From positions 1,116,001 through 1,180,000 of the forward strand of contig NC_052507.1 of assembly GCF_014356525.2 (NCBI RefSeq): a stretch of 64,000 nucleotides of DNA. The letters are read 5' to 3'. Under the pieces are notes generated by a model. It saw only the letters and a list, made by a program, of their open reading frames with translations. It was not told the origin of the DNA and ran no database searches. The translations under genes were made by a program, and so were the position numbers. The DNA is from Nilaparvata lugens. Taxonomy: Eukaryota; Arthropoda; Insecta; Hemiptera; Delphacidae. The first letter of the stretch is position 1, and every line of letters begins with the position of its first letter. Positions 52,420 to 63,834 of this stretch are shown here, piece after piece.

Positions 52420-52840
52420 TCTTTCCATTGAGTGAACGAAAAGTAGGCCTATAGTGAGGTCCACGTTATTATGACAGTTTTTGATTAAAATTGGTGTTGC
52501 TATCCCCGTCTATCATTCGACAAAACAGATAGCGCTATCCTTTTCTACACCTGCAACGTTGCCAGATCATTACTCAACAATGTAGAAATTTAACTTACCA
52601 ATGAAATTTTTATTGGTAATAATATAAAAAAATGAAATAAAACGATAATAGATGATTATTGGTGAGTTAAATTTCTACATTGTCGAGAAATTATCTGGCA
52701 ACGTTGCATGAGTAGAAAAGGATAACGTTATCTGATTTGTCGAATGATAGACGAGGATAGCAACACCAATTTTAATCAAAAACTGTCATTATAACGTGGA
52801 CCCCACTATAGGCCTACTTTTCGTTCACTCAATGGAAAGA
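52420..52840. repeat. Palindrome P3 containing a symmetric MITE-1
   Basis: A MITE-1 (52449-52811, CTATAGTGAGGTCCACGTTA at the left) is made of two left arms in inverted orientation. The mirror symmetry continues about 28 bp beyond its ends: CCATTGAGTGAACGAAAAGT against ACTTTTCGTTCACTCAATGG. Confidence 0.9.
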
Positions 52841-54078
52841 AGAAAAACTTGATGAAAAAAAATGCTTTCCTGAAATAGAACTTGTTTTCAATCTAGTAGG
52901 CTACTTGAATAAATGATGAGCCGCAAAGGTCATACAATCAGTCGTTACTGACCTCATAGAATGACAAACTCAGTTGCTAGACACCAAAGTTAGTAGACAG
53001 AAGGTTGGTCACTCATCTATAGTATTTTCATTGAAATGCAATTGGAGTGGGGGAACTGCAGTCGTGACGTAGGCTGTAGTACAGAGTAGGCAGAATATCG
53101 CATTCTTGAAAATCATATGGTGTCGTATAGTCAAATTATATAACACAAACATTTTCTGACATACAAGCTTTCTGTTTCTGCTTTACAATAATTATTAAAA
53201 CATTTGAATAATACAATCATTTTGCCATATAAAAGCAAAAACCCCACCTCCTAACCTTCCCTTTCAAACCCTTAAGGTTTCTTCATCTTCTAGGTCGTGT
53301 TTATATTTTGTAGTTTGGCTATACATCAGCTTGTGAATTTCGGGGATGAGATATTTTGATTCTCGTAGAACATGTGCTCGATACCAGCATGTGTTCAGTG
53401 CATTTACAATGAATGAAATTCATCGGATTTATCGCGATCGGTTTATCGGTTTATTGCGATGCATTGGTTTATCAAGATTTTTTAAGGGTTAATCTGAAAT
53501 TATAATAGTATAACATTGTCTACTAACGCTTTTCCAGCTTATTAACTTTTTCGTGTCACGTTTTTAGATTCATGAAAAACTTTCAACTTTATTTTATTCA
53601 TAAAAGCTGAATGAACTTGAAATATTTAACAACATCATTAGAATCGGTGATTTATTCGCTATAAGTATGGAGAATTTTAAAGTTCTAGGTCAATCTTGAG
53701 GAGATTATACGACGATATATTTGACTGTATATTATATAAACTGATATTATATATATTGACTGATTTTATATAAACTGTATGCTAAGTGTGGTTACTCTAG
53801 AACATTTTTACTACACGTGACGTCACGCTGGCGTTCCCCCCACCACTTTGAATCATACACCTGTGAGTGATCAACCTTTTGTCTACTAACGTTGGCTAGA
53901 CACAAATAGTAGTCCAATCATTTCCATGAAATAACAATGTCGAATATCACTGTGCTTCAGAACCTACTGGTAACATCTGCATGTATAAAATCAATACCGT
54001 CCATAAATATTTAATTGTAAACACCATAATTATTATACACCACGTGCCATTGGTCCGTGCTTAATGGACAACAAGTAA
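52841..54078. other. No gene; one diverged repeat
   Basis: AATTTCGGGGATGAGATATT near 53335 is diverged-similar to 24.8 kb. Otherwise AT-rich with TATATAAACTG direct repeats at 53740-53790. Confidence 0.4.
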
Positions 54079-55035
54079 TTTAGTGAGGTCCACGTTGTAA
54101 TGGCAGTTTCTGATCAACATTGGTGTTGCTATCTTTGTCTATCATTCGACAAAGCAGTTAGCACTATCTTTTTCTAGCTCCGCTTTGATGCTAGATAGAA
54201 TTCATCTATGTAAAAAAATATACACATAAAAATTACTGAGATATTGCAATTATTGAAATGCTAATGAATAAATAATTATTATTTAACGAATTTTTATTGT
54301 TTATTTCAATTCTCGTTTTATAATAATTATTAATGTAGAGATATTATCAATTGGCAATATATTTTTCCCACAGATACCCTGAAAAGTGACCATTTCTGCA
54401 CTGATTGCAAGCCACAAAGAATCACTTTTCCGCACTAGTGCGCAAAGTGAGTACTTTGCGTACTCCAGATTTGCAGCATGACAACGCAAAATAATTAGTA
54501 GGTTATATGGAGCACCAGTGCAGGAAAATCAGAATTAAATTAGTAACTGTGACTGAGTGCACGTTGTAATAATATTAAGGACAACGAGGACAGCCACCAC
54601 ATGAGTGACAGCCGCCCCTTCATTCATTTACAACAACATTATTCAATTTGACAATAAATTACGGTTTTTATTAATAACAGCATCACACACACAAACATTT
54701 GATGGATTTCAGGCAATGTTACCCATAATTACCCACTTTTCATATTCAATGGTAACTGTGGGAAAAATTTAATGTGCAATACGTGCGCAAAGTTTCTTTG
54801 CTGCACTCAAGAAACCATCATTCCGCACTCGCCTACGGTTCGTGCGTAAGCGTTTCTTTCGGTGCAGCAAACTGTCACTTTGCGCACTAGTTGCACAAAT
54901 AACTAATCTTAATCATTGAAAGATATACTTTCTTAAGGAATGATATTACATCAGATATCACGGTTCCAGCTCTCCTCTAAAGGAAGCAGTGGCAAGGCAG
55001 AGTATCGGCAACGTTTATCTCCTACAAGTCCACAT
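54079..55035 (+). mobile_element. MITE-1 with Rep-7 inside
   Basis: TAGTGAGGTCCACGTTGTAA at the left; the right arm resumes at GGAATGATATTACATCAGAT and ends near ATCTCCTACAAGTCCAC, with the terminus decayed. Rep-7 is in the opposite orientation to the copies in P1. Confidence 0.72.
54367..54904 (+). mobile_element. Rep-7, short version
   Basis: CCCACAGATACCCTGAAAAG to AGTTGCACAAATAACTA. More diverged than the copies at 51.6 and 56.7 kb. Confidence 0.75.
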
Positions 55036-55185
55036 GCAATGTTGCAATAGTAATTTTGTCCGATTAGCAGGCCGTGATTTAGGTCCGATTAGGGTGTAAT
55101 TAATCAATCATTTGGTCAATTAGCTGATGAATGGAAAAGGTTTTCGAATAATGGCGGAAAAGGCTGTTATTTGCATTAGCTCAAC

Positions 55186-55230
55186 TCTCTCACTCTCTCT
55201 CTCTCTCTCTCTCCCTCACTCTCTATCTCT
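55186..55230. repeat. CT microsatellite
   Basis: CTCTCTCTCTCTCTCT with CCTCACTCTC. Confidence 0.95.
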
Positions 55231-55597
55231 CCTGATAAAGGCATTTAATAAATCAAACAATCAATCTCACTGCACGAAACATTTTGTGGATTCAATAATT
55301 GATTCTATAGTTCAATGGAACGACAGACACTCTATAAAAATTATTCATATGCATGTATCTGATATGTTTCTATCCATGTAGAGCACTGTTTATTTGATGG
55401 AATTCTGTTGGTGATATCGGTTCAACTATAGTAAGTTGGTCCAAGTTATAATGGCAGTGACGAAAGATAGGAGAACAGAGTTGCCGATTCTCTGCCTTGC
55501 CACTGCCTTCTAATAGAGGATACCTTTGACCGGTATACCTGATGTAATATCAACTGTTCATTCTTGTTTGAAATAATCAATTCATAATTTTAAATAA

Positions 55598-56335
55598 ACA
55601 GACTAAGAAATTGTCAAAAACCACAAATTTATTGAAAGTGAGAAAGAACGGTTTTGGTTATTACACCATTGTCAATCTGATAAACTAAAACTAAATACAA
55701 GAGAAGCAGAATTTATACTACTTGTAGGCGAGGCTGCTATTGGTCAAGGGCATGAACGCCTGTCATTGGCCCAGATAGACAGTCTCCTCCCACATAACGG
55801 TATCACAAAAATGGCGACTTAAGCAACAGACCAGTCATGATAACAAAATTTACTATCAGTACAAAACAGTAACCAAGAAAACAAATATGTTAATAGAAAA
55901 ACTATTGACTAATGTATGCTTACAATGTTATGATGAAACTAAATTCGTAGTTTTCTATTGATTGAAATGAATCTGGCCATTAAAACTATACTGGGAATTG
56001 TCCTTAATCCCTCTTGTTATTTCTAAAGCCTCTAGATCTGTCTCAGTTATTAACATGCAAAAACTCAACATTCTCCTCAACTGTGAACTTGTTATAATCT
56101 GTTATCAAATGTTCTGCAGATTTAGATTCCCCATTTTGTTTATTCCAATCTCTGATGTGTTCTTTTATTCTCTTTTGAAACCTGTCTAACCCACGTAACA
56201 AGCATTACAATCACCACATTTTGAGTTCATACACCGCACTTTTATCCCAAATATCAATATTGTCTTTACTCCAGCTTAATGGTCTATTTAAAATCGGTTT
56301 GGTCTTGAAAGAAACATTAATGTTGCAACATTAGC
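55598..56335 (-). mobile_element. Penelope-like element, 5'-truncated, minus strand
   Basis: The tail GACTAAGAAATTGTCAAAAA begins at about 55602. TGGGAGGAGACTGTCTATCT (minus view) and the GIY-YIG remnant follow. Confidence 0.82.
55990..56330 (-). pseudogene. PLE GIY-YIG domain, decayed
   Basis: The minus strand reads FKTKPILNRPLSWSKDNIDI, then WDKSAVYEL. One extra base shifts the frame before CGDCNACYVG, where the Gln of YVGQTG is a stop codon. RIKEHIRDWNKQNGESK and KFTVEENVEFLHVNN follow, with a further stop. It lacks the 42-base insertion seen at 3922-3963, so that insertion is private to the other copy. Confidence 0.8.
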
Positions 56336-56371
56336 CGATTTAGCCGTATAATCTGTACCGTATGAAATATA

Positions 56372-56461
56372 TATTTTCCTACAGTTACGTTGAAAAGTGG
56401 CCATTGCTGCACTGATTACAGAACGCAAAGAATCACTTTTCCGCTCTAGTGCGGGAAAAAT
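56372..56461 (+). mobile_element. Rep-7 5' fragment
   Basis: CCTACAGTTACGTTGAAAAG to CGCTCTAGTGCGGGAAAAA, nearly identical to the first 90 bp of the copy at 56744. Confidence 0.82.
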
Positions 56462-56741
56462 GCGCAGTTAATTGCAATCTGAAACCTTCAAACAGCAATG
56501 TTGACTGTTCACTTACATGCATCCTGATAACTGCTGACTGTGTTGGAAGCTGGATTGGATTTCAACTTACTCAACTCTATTATCTTGAATTTATCTTTTC
56601 ACTGACAGTTTTCATATGATTGTGATTTTTCATGGTTATGTGGTGAAGTGGACATTACTGAGCCATGACATCAATTTTAAAAGTTAATCTATTTCAAAAG
56701 TCGTATTGTCTTTTTATCGCTCTGTTTAAGAGTAATTCTTT
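56462..56741. repeat. 280-bp repeat shared with 61.73 kb
   Basis: TGCGCAGTTAATTGCAATCT to TTTAAGAGTAATTCTTTT is repeated at 61726-62004 with few changes. Function unknown. Confidence 0.85.
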
Positions 56742-56743
56742 TT

Positions 56744-57278
56744 TCCTACAGTTACGTTGAAAAGTGGCCATTGCTGCACTGATTAAAGAACGCAAAGAAT
56801 CACTTTTCCGCTCTAGTGCGGGAAAAATTTTTCTGCACTCCAGATTTGCAACATGGCAACGCAAAATACTTGGTAGGTTATATGGAGCAACAGTGCAGCA
56901 AAATGAAAATGAAGTTGGTAACAGTGACTGCTGTGGCTGCTATAGTGAGCAGAGGTGCAACCAAGCACAACGCGCTAATTATTATTCATTATATATTATA
57001 ACCAAGGACAACGAGGACTTTAGGATTTTAGGATTAAGGTTTTTATCAATAATAAAATTACACAGAAAAACATTTGATAGATTTCAGGCAATTTTACCCA
57101 TAATTACCCACTTTTCATATTCAATGGTAACTGTAGGAAAAACTTAATGTGAAATACGTGCGCAAAGTTCCTCTGCTGCACTCAAGAAGCCATTCCGCCC
57201 TCGCCTACGGCTCGGGCGTAAACGTTTCTTTCGGTGCAGCAAACTGTCACTTTGCGCACTAGTTGCACAAATAACTAT
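56744..57278 (+). mobile_element. Rep-7, short version
   Basis: CCTACAGTTACGTTGAAAAG to AGTTGCACAAATAACTA, close to the 51605 copy. A 127-codon frame starting at a GTG (56764) has no recognised domain. It is shifted or broken in the sister copy at 51.6 kb, so coding is doubtful. Confidence 0.8.
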
Positions 57279-57760
57279 TTTGAGTGATAAAATGATACAT
57301 TTCCTTAATTGAGATTGAATATGTTGTAATAATCAATTATATTTCTACATTGTTGATAAACGATCAACTGGCAACATTGTGAAGCGAGAAAAGAATAGCG
57401 ATATCTGCTTTGTCAAATGATAGACAAAGATACCAATGTTGATCAAATACTGCCATATCGCGGACCTCACCATACGACCAAACTGCAATCCAAATTCATT
57501 CGCTCCTTAAACAAAAACTTGGTGGTTTACACTGAAACACTCCGATAAGCTTGTCTCCCAACAGTTCATAAACTGAAACCAATCCATCATTTTGGAATAG
57601 GATCCATTTGGCATTTGGATCAGGAATTTGTGCATAACACTCAACAATTCAAATTGATTCTATTGATGATTTTGATATTGATTTTATTGATGCGATACTG
57701 AAATGATAGAAGTAGCTAATGATTGGACTTTTAATCCCAGCAGTTTCTAATTTCAAAACT

Positions 57761-58431
57761 CTAGTGAGGTCCACGTTACTTATAATGGCAGTGTTTGATT
57801 AGCAATGGTATTGCTATCCTTGTCTATTATTCAACAAAGAGGATAGCGCTATCTCTTTCTCACTCTGCTCCGTTGCCAGATCGCCTTTTAACAATGTAGA
57901 ATCAATGATTAAACAACTAAATATTCTATCCTTATCGTGAAAATTAATTATGAAATTATTGAGAAATATAAGTTCCTGCTTGATAAAATATAATTGATTA
58001 TTCAACAAAGTGGATAGCGCTATCTCTTTCTCGCTTTGCTCTGTTGTCAGATCGTCTTTCAACAATGTAGAATTAATAATTAATTTACAAAATATTTCAT
58101 TTTTGTCATAAAAATTCATTATGAAATTATTGAGAAATATAATTTCATGCTTAATAATATATATTTGATTATTTTAAACGAGAATGAACAATTATTATTA
58201 CATCAATAAACCTGTATCATCTACCGTCTATAGAAGGCATTGACAAGACAGAGGATCGGCAACGTTGTTCTCCTATCTCCAGTTGATTATTTCAAACAAG
58301 AACGAAACTGTTGATATTACATCAATGAACCTGTATCAGCTACCGTCTATAGAGGTCATTGACAAGACAGAGGATCGGCAACGTTGTTCACCAATCTTTC
58401 TTCACTGCCAATATAACGTGGACCTCACTAT
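57761..58431 (+). mobile_element. MITE-1 with duplicated left and right arms
   Basis: CTAGTGAGGTCCACGTTACT to ATATAACGTGGACCTCACTA. The GATAGCGCTATCTCTTTCTC block occurs twice (57842 and 58014). The GACAAGACAGAGGATCGGCA block also occurs twice (about 58242 and 58362). Confidence 0.82.
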
Positions 58432-59500
58432 TGCTTCAGGCTACTGATCAAATTATATAAAGATACATAAATATCATGTATAAGTTGTAACATAGACAAA
58501 TGAACATAGATTACAATAGATAAACTAAATTTTGATTTAGATCTGTGTTAATACGTAAACGTAATACACTTTTTTGTCATACTTACTCGATTGCAGCTGT
58601 TTTCCATGCATTAAATCAAGCCGGTAAACAGCTGTTTGCAGAACAAGAAAACATGTGATTTCTATTACAGCATACTATACTGTAAAGAGATCATATGGTT
58701 TTCTTTACAGTCGAGTATGCTCCCCAGTTCCGAAATTGGAACATTCAAATTGATTCAAATAGCTATATAGTCTTCAGTTGTTATATTGGTAACAATAATT
58801 AAAACTTATTATTGTTGAGAACTTTAGTGAGAAGAAGAGAGTGAGTTAATAATATCTAAGTAACTAATAGAATTACAAAAATATTATTAGAATTCATCTA
58901 ATAAGTTTCAAGCTATAAGAACTCATCTGACATTCTTTAACATTGGCCTTTATTATTCTATTTGAGCTAGATGGGTCTGTTATGACCTAGGAGCTATGGG
59001 CTAGATCATGTTCATAGAAAGCAGTAACTCGAACAGCAGCAGGTAAGGCAATGGTTACTGTTTCTCAGCAATATTATTCTTTTTGAGGAAGTATGACAAA
59101 AAATATTGTACGTAACTTGTACGGTAACGTATTTACCACATTCGTATGATAATTTTTCCCTCAACTACGTTTCGGGCAGAAACAATCATACTTATGCGGT
59201 AAACTACCGTTACCGGACTTGTGACGTAAAGTACTATAACATACCGATAAATCAAGTTTGTAATCAACCCAGTTTGTCAATAGAGTGCGCCGCATATATA
59301 TATCAAAGCTTCAATTGCAAAATCGATTAGCATGGCTGAATCATTGAGAGACATGTGCTATTCATGGATAGGAAATATATGTGCAGAAATCTGTATAGAA
59401 ATAGAAATCTGTATAGATATAAATCTGTAAGTATACATCTGGAATGCTCGGAAATCCGTGTAGAAGCTCCGTACGTGTACCCCTATAGAATTACCGGTAC
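58432..59500. other. No gene; one hairpin
   Basis: Unassigned apart from the hairpin at 58669-58721. The frames at 59106-59330 and 59355-59543 lack domains. Confidence 0.4.
58669..58721. repeat. Imperfect hairpin
   Basis: AGCATACTATACTGTAAAG mirrors CTTTACAGTCGAGTATGCT with a 15-base loop; three positions mismatch. Confidence 0.75.
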
Positions 59501-59610
59501 ATCCGATATACCGGTATTAAGAATCCTCTATAGAAGGCAGTGAAAAGGCAGAGAATCGACAGCGCTGTTCTACCATCTTCCTCCACTGCCATTATAACGT
59601 GTACATATTT
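59495..59610 (+). mobile_element. MITE-1 half copy (right arm)
   Basis: ACATCCGATATACCGGTATT, TCTATAGAAGGCAGTGAAAA and CCATTATAACGTGTACATAT. Confidence 0.72.
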
Positions 59611-59639
59611 ACCTTATATAGCCATTCCTGTTGAATGGC

Positions 59640-59765
59640 CCCTGCGTCAAGGGATTGCAGTATTATTGCCAAAGTTGGGATATGACATTATGGGATTGCG
59701 GAACTGAGTTTCCACTTGCTGTGTGACATCATGGGATTGCGGTACTGAGTTGTTGTGAGGCGGGT
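59640..59765. repeat. ATGGGATTGCGG direct repeats
   Basis: GGGATTGCAGTATT, ATGGGATTGCGGAACTGAGT and ATGGGATTGCGGTACTGAGT at about 52-55-bp spacing. Confidence 0.75.
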
Positions 59766-59830
59766 TGCATACCGTATCAAATGTAGGCGAAATTACATCT
59801 GAGTTCTATGCTTCTAATCAAAATACATAA

Positions 59831-60126
59831 CTATAGTGGTGTCTACGATATAATGGCAGTTGAGAAAGATAGTAGATCAGCGTTGCCGATTCTCTGTCTT
59901 GTCACTGCCTCCCATAGAGGATGGCTGGTAACGGTATATCTGATTAATTGTTCATTCTTGTTCAAATAATGAATAATGTTTTATTCATCAAGAAATTTGT
60001 TTTCCAAAGATTAAATAATAATTTTTCATAATTGAGAATAGCTTTATCAGTTTTTTCGAATAATAGACAAGGATAGCAACACCAATGTCAATCAAATACT
60101 GCCATTATAAGGTGGACATCAAAATA
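59831..60126 (-). mobile_element. MITE-1, reverse orientation, shortened
   Basis: CTATAGTGGTGTCTACGATA to CCATTATAAGGTGGACATCA. The left arm is shortened between the AT-rich middle and GATAGACAAGGATAGC. Confidence 0.8.
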
Positions 60127-60318
60127 GAAATTAGAATTTGTTTTAGTTGTTAGGTTGAGTTCAACAATCAATATCACAGACAAAATTCTCGATCAAATCT
60201 AAGCAAGAAAATCTTTTCGTGCTCATTATGCATTACATGCTTATTTATCCATTCATTGTTAATGATAAGTGAGTTGAAGCTGAGTTAATTTAGAGTGATC
60301 ATCGGGAAACCGTATACC

Positions 60319-61200
60319 CATAGTGAGATCACGTTATAATGGAAGTGTTTGATTAGCAATGGTATTGCTTTCCTTCTCCATCATTCAACAAAGCTGATAG
60401 CGCTATCTCTTTCTTCCTTTGCCAAAGAAAGGAAAGGTATTTTCTCTGTTGCCAAATCGTCTTTTAACAATATGGAATTTTGAAAAATGGGAAATGAGAA
60501 TTTTTCTATTGGCAGAAATATAAAATTACAACATCTTAGAAATACATAATAAAAGCAATACAAATTTTACAACATGAGAAAATACTATCACAAAATAAAA
60601 TGCAATGCCAATTGAGTATTTGCATCTCGAGGTACTAAACCTGTTTGAGATGGTGATATAAAATTGATTACAAAACTATAGCGCTAAAATGTAGTTACTG
60701 AGGCCGACAGTCGCATATGAAGAGACACATATTACATCACAGTATCGATGATTTATCAATTTTAGCTTCGAAGTATATTGTACAATATTATGATTTACAA
60801 GTCTACATGAGAATTCTAAAAAAATTTCTGTATTCTCACATTCCATTACAAATCTCTTGACATCTCTCAAAAACATTGATCGTATCTTTTTTATAATCAA
60901 TTAACAATATATTTCATCTTAATTATAAAAATTCATTATAAAATTATTGAGAAATATAATCTCTTGTTAAAAATATAATCATAATTATAAAAAATCATTA
61001 TAAAATATAATTTCTTGTTTAATAGAATATAATCTCTTGTTTGATAAAAATTGATTATTTTAAACAAGAATGAACAGTGAATATTACATCAATAAACCTG
61101 TATCAGCTACCGTCTATAGAAGGCATTGCCAAGACAGAGCATCGGAAGCTTTGTTCTCCTATCTTTCTCCACTGCCATTAGAACGTGAACCTCACTGTAT
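60319..61200 (+). mobile_element. MITE-1 with an unidentified insertion
   Basis: CATAGTGAGATCACGTTATA to CATTAGAACGTGAACCTCAC. MITE-1 sequence stops near 60478 and resumes near 60893 at TATAATCAATTAACAATATA. The 415-bp insert has a 74-codon minus frame without recognised domain. The middle is duplicated around 60940-61045. Confidence 0.75.
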
Positions 61201-61317
61201 TTGGAGAGTTGATGAGAGTGAAATACAAACAGTAAGATGAGAGAGAAAGCTAACAAGTCATAAATGAAGAAAGTAGAGAAGGGAACGAAATACACAATAG
61301 TAAACCAAATGTGATAC

Positions 61318-61552
61318 AATGAAAATTCAGACACAACGGTATCAGAATGAGGGAAACACATAAGGAACACTGACCTAATGCATTGAAATGAGATAGCATC
61401 TGAATTGACGTGTCGGAGAACGAAAGTAGAAGAGAGAAAGCTGTTTCAATGTAAATCTGGACACAATGTTGGCAAATGAGGGAAACACATGAAACACACT
61501 GTCCTAATGCATTGAAATGAGACAGCAAATCTGAATTGACGTGTCGGTGAGG
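61318..61552. repeat. Tandem repeat with GAATTGACGTGTCGG
   Basis: Two units (about 61318-61415 and 61450-61546) share GAGGGAAACACAT, CTAATGCATTGAAATGAGA and TCTGAATTGACGTGTCGG. A third, shortened unit is at 63845-63930. Confidence 0.85.
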
Positions 61553-61725
61553 GAGAGAGAGAGTGAGCTGCCAGTTTTGAGCCTAGGGCGTCTTTGACAG
61601 GCCTTACAAATGTATGAGACCATCAGAGTTGAGTGATGTTTACTTAGGGGGCGTTGTTTGTCTTAGATAATTGTTCGTCTGCTTCCCAATAGACAGACAT
61701 GGCTGTACAAAGCCTAATATAATCT

Positions 61726-62004
61726 GCGCAGTTAATTGCAATCTGAAACCTTCAAACAGCAATGTTGACTGTTCACTTACATGCATCCTGATATCTGCTG
61801 ACTGAGTTGGAAACTGGATTAGATTTTAACATAAACTCTATTATCTTGAATTTATCTTTTCACTGACGGTTTTCATATGATTGTGATTTTCATGGTTATG
61901 TGGTGAAGTGGACATTACTGAGCCATGACATCAATTTCAAAAGTCAATCTATTTCAAAAGTCGTATTGTCTTTTTATCGCTCTGTTTAAGAGTAATTCTT
62001 TTAT
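61726..62004. repeat. 280-bp repeat shared with 56.46 kb
   Basis: TGCGCAGTTAATTGCAATCT to TTTAAGAGTAATTCTTTT. Confidence 0.85.
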
Positions 62005-62014
62005 TCTTTTACTT

Positions 62015-62214
62015 GCTGCGCAAGGGTATAATTAAAAACTTGAGCTACTGAATTCTTGAAGAATCTAAAATAGGCCTATAATCATCCTTGGTAAAAATTA
62101 AGAATTTATATACAAATATTTTCAAGATGATGCGTCAGCGTCATTCATGAATTTCCTATCCCGTATGTGTATAATAAGTGTATAAGCCAATTCTTTTTAT
62201 TATTATCTAATAGA
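62015..62214 (-). mobile_element. Hel-C fragment
   Basis: The minus strand starts TCTATTAGATAATAATAAA after an A and runs through TGGCTTATACACTT and ATACGGGATAGGAAATTCAT. The 3' end is degraded at GCGCAAGGGT. Confidence 0.62.
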
Positions 62215-62379
62215 TAACTGAAGAAGACATAATACTTGTAAACCTAACAGTTTAATATTGATTTTTTTTCAATATATCAATTTTAGTATCGATGAGATCC
62301 TACTTAATATGAATCAGGTAGCCATTTGTTTCCCAAATACCGGTACCTAACAAAAAACCTACAATACTAAATTGAAGAC

Positions 62380-62446
62380 TGTTTTGGGCTTATAATGCCT
62401 GTAGTCTTCCTCGTTCTTTTAAGAAATAAATAAATATTCGTTTCCG
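62380..62446 (+). mobile_element. Retroelement 3' end with TAAA tail
   Basis: TTTTGGGCTTATAATGCCTG and AAGAAATAAATAAATATTCG, related to 17.67 kb. Confidence 0.6.
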
Positions 62447-62699
62447 AATTTGTGTCTGATAGTACATTATAACTGAAGAATATAAATTGTTACTAATTTT
62501 ATTGTGATCTATTCATGTTTTTCTTATGAATTCCATTGACACAGCATATGCTATGTCCATTTCATTTGTACTGGTTGCGAAAATTTACATTAGATAATTA
62601 TTTGATGAAATCTAAGTTCAATCATAATGAAAACAACTTCCATCAAGAAATAATTTATAATAATACGTTTTAAGGGAAAAAATCAAGTACTAAAATAAT

Positions 62700-62773
62700 T
62701 GGATGGAACCGGGATTTGAACTGAGAAACATTGGCTCCAAAGTCAAGTACTCTACCCCTAGACCACGACTGAG
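62700..62773 (-). other. tRNA-like head, probably SINE or tRNA pseudogene
   Basis: The minus strand reads GTCGTGGTCTAGGGGTAGAG (A-box type) and AGTTCAAATCCCGG (B-box type) about 40 bases apart. The anticodon arm cannot be folded canonically (mismatches), so a functional tRNA is unlikely. Confidence 0.5.
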
Positions 62774-63084
62774 CTCTGAATCGAATGTCTTGTAACAACA
62801 TTATAACTCCTTATAAACAAACACATTCTAAAACAATAATGAACAATGTATGCAACATGAAACTTCATGTCCCATGAATGGAATTTATACATTTATTCTG
62901 AAAAATCTAGAAGGAAAATTGTAATTTGGGCTTCGAGGTGCACGAAATTGATATTTTTAGAATCTAAGTGCAAAATTTGGAGATCTGAATCAATCCCGTT
63001 TTTTCGGTATACAATCCACTAAGTTGACATGTTCTGATGCGAACAAACACAACCCTACTCTCTCTTATTATAATATAGAGAAGA

Positions 63085-63765
63085 TTCATTGATTCATACA
63101 ATAAGTAGGCCTACATCATCAAAATGATAGGAGAGATAAGGTAACCTTGTACTATTCCTCACCCAAATTTAGATAAGGTTACACATAGTCCGAAATAGGT
63201 TAAGTCTTGTAGTTGTTCACTTCACAAAATTGACAGTCCTTAATTATTTTGACAAAGTAGATTTCAAATTTTCATTCTCTTTTATTCTTTTATTGATTGA
63301 TTCATACAATTAGTACATCATTGAAATGATAGGGAGAGAAAGAATAAGGTAACCTTGTGCCATTCCTCTCCCAAATTTAGATAAGGTTACACATATTCCG
63401 AAATAGGTTAAGTCTTGTAGTTGTTCACTTCACAAAATTTTCAGTCCTTAATTATTTTCACAAAGTAGATTTCAAATTCTCATTCTCTTTAATTCTTTTA
63501 TTGATTTATTCATACAATAAGTACATCATCGAAATGATAGAGATAGATAAAATAAGGTAACATTGGGCTATTACTCTCCCAAATTTAGATAAGGTTACAC
63601 ATAGTCCGAAATAGGTTAAGTCTTGTAGTTGTTCACTTCTCAAAATTTTCAGTCCTTAATTATTTTCAGGAAGTAGATTTTTGAATTTAGATGCTTCAAA
63701 ATCAAACATAAAATGAATATTTCATATTATTATAACTAAAATAGGAAATATTCATATATTAAAGG
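63085..63765 (-). repeat. Rep-9 tandem triplication
   Basis: Three units of about 200-205 bp start near 63090, 63295 and 63495. Each contains TACATCATCRAAATGATAG, GTAACCTTGT, CACATAGTCCGAAATAGGTT and TTAAGTCTTGTAGTTGTTCA. The last unit continues to GGAAATATTCATATATTAAA. Confidence 0.92.
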
Positions 63766-63834
63766 AATAAATTTTGCAGGACCAAAAAGAACTTGAAATT
63801 CTAAAAGCACAGCTTCATAATGTGAAGAATTCGA
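63766..63834 (+). other. TTTTGCAG-led exon-like scrap
   Basis: After AAATTTTGCAG the frame reads DQKELEILKAQLHNVKNSK and a stop. A related junction TTTTGCAGGACCAAAAA occurs at about 49388, and a similar terminal frame TLEAQLVVK at 26150. All three adjoin Rep-9 or PLE sequence. Confidence 0.3.

Larger units (their letters stand above)
55426..57475 (-). mobile_element. MITE-1 split by PLE and Rep-7
   Basis: The right arm (55426-55590) starts at ACTATAGTAAGTTGGTCCAA. The left arm (57285-57475) ends near CGGACCTCACCATAC. A minus-strand PLE and two Rep-7 pieces lie between. Confidence 0.68.

Noticed and set aside
56764..57147. 127-codon frame inside Rep-7 as a conserved protein
   Set aside because: The equivalent in the 51.6-kb copy is not open through the same region and the 650-bp forms differ, so conservation does not support coding.
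62700..62773. Functional tRNA gene
   Set aside because: A and B boxes are plausible but the anticodon and acceptor stems do not pair properly.
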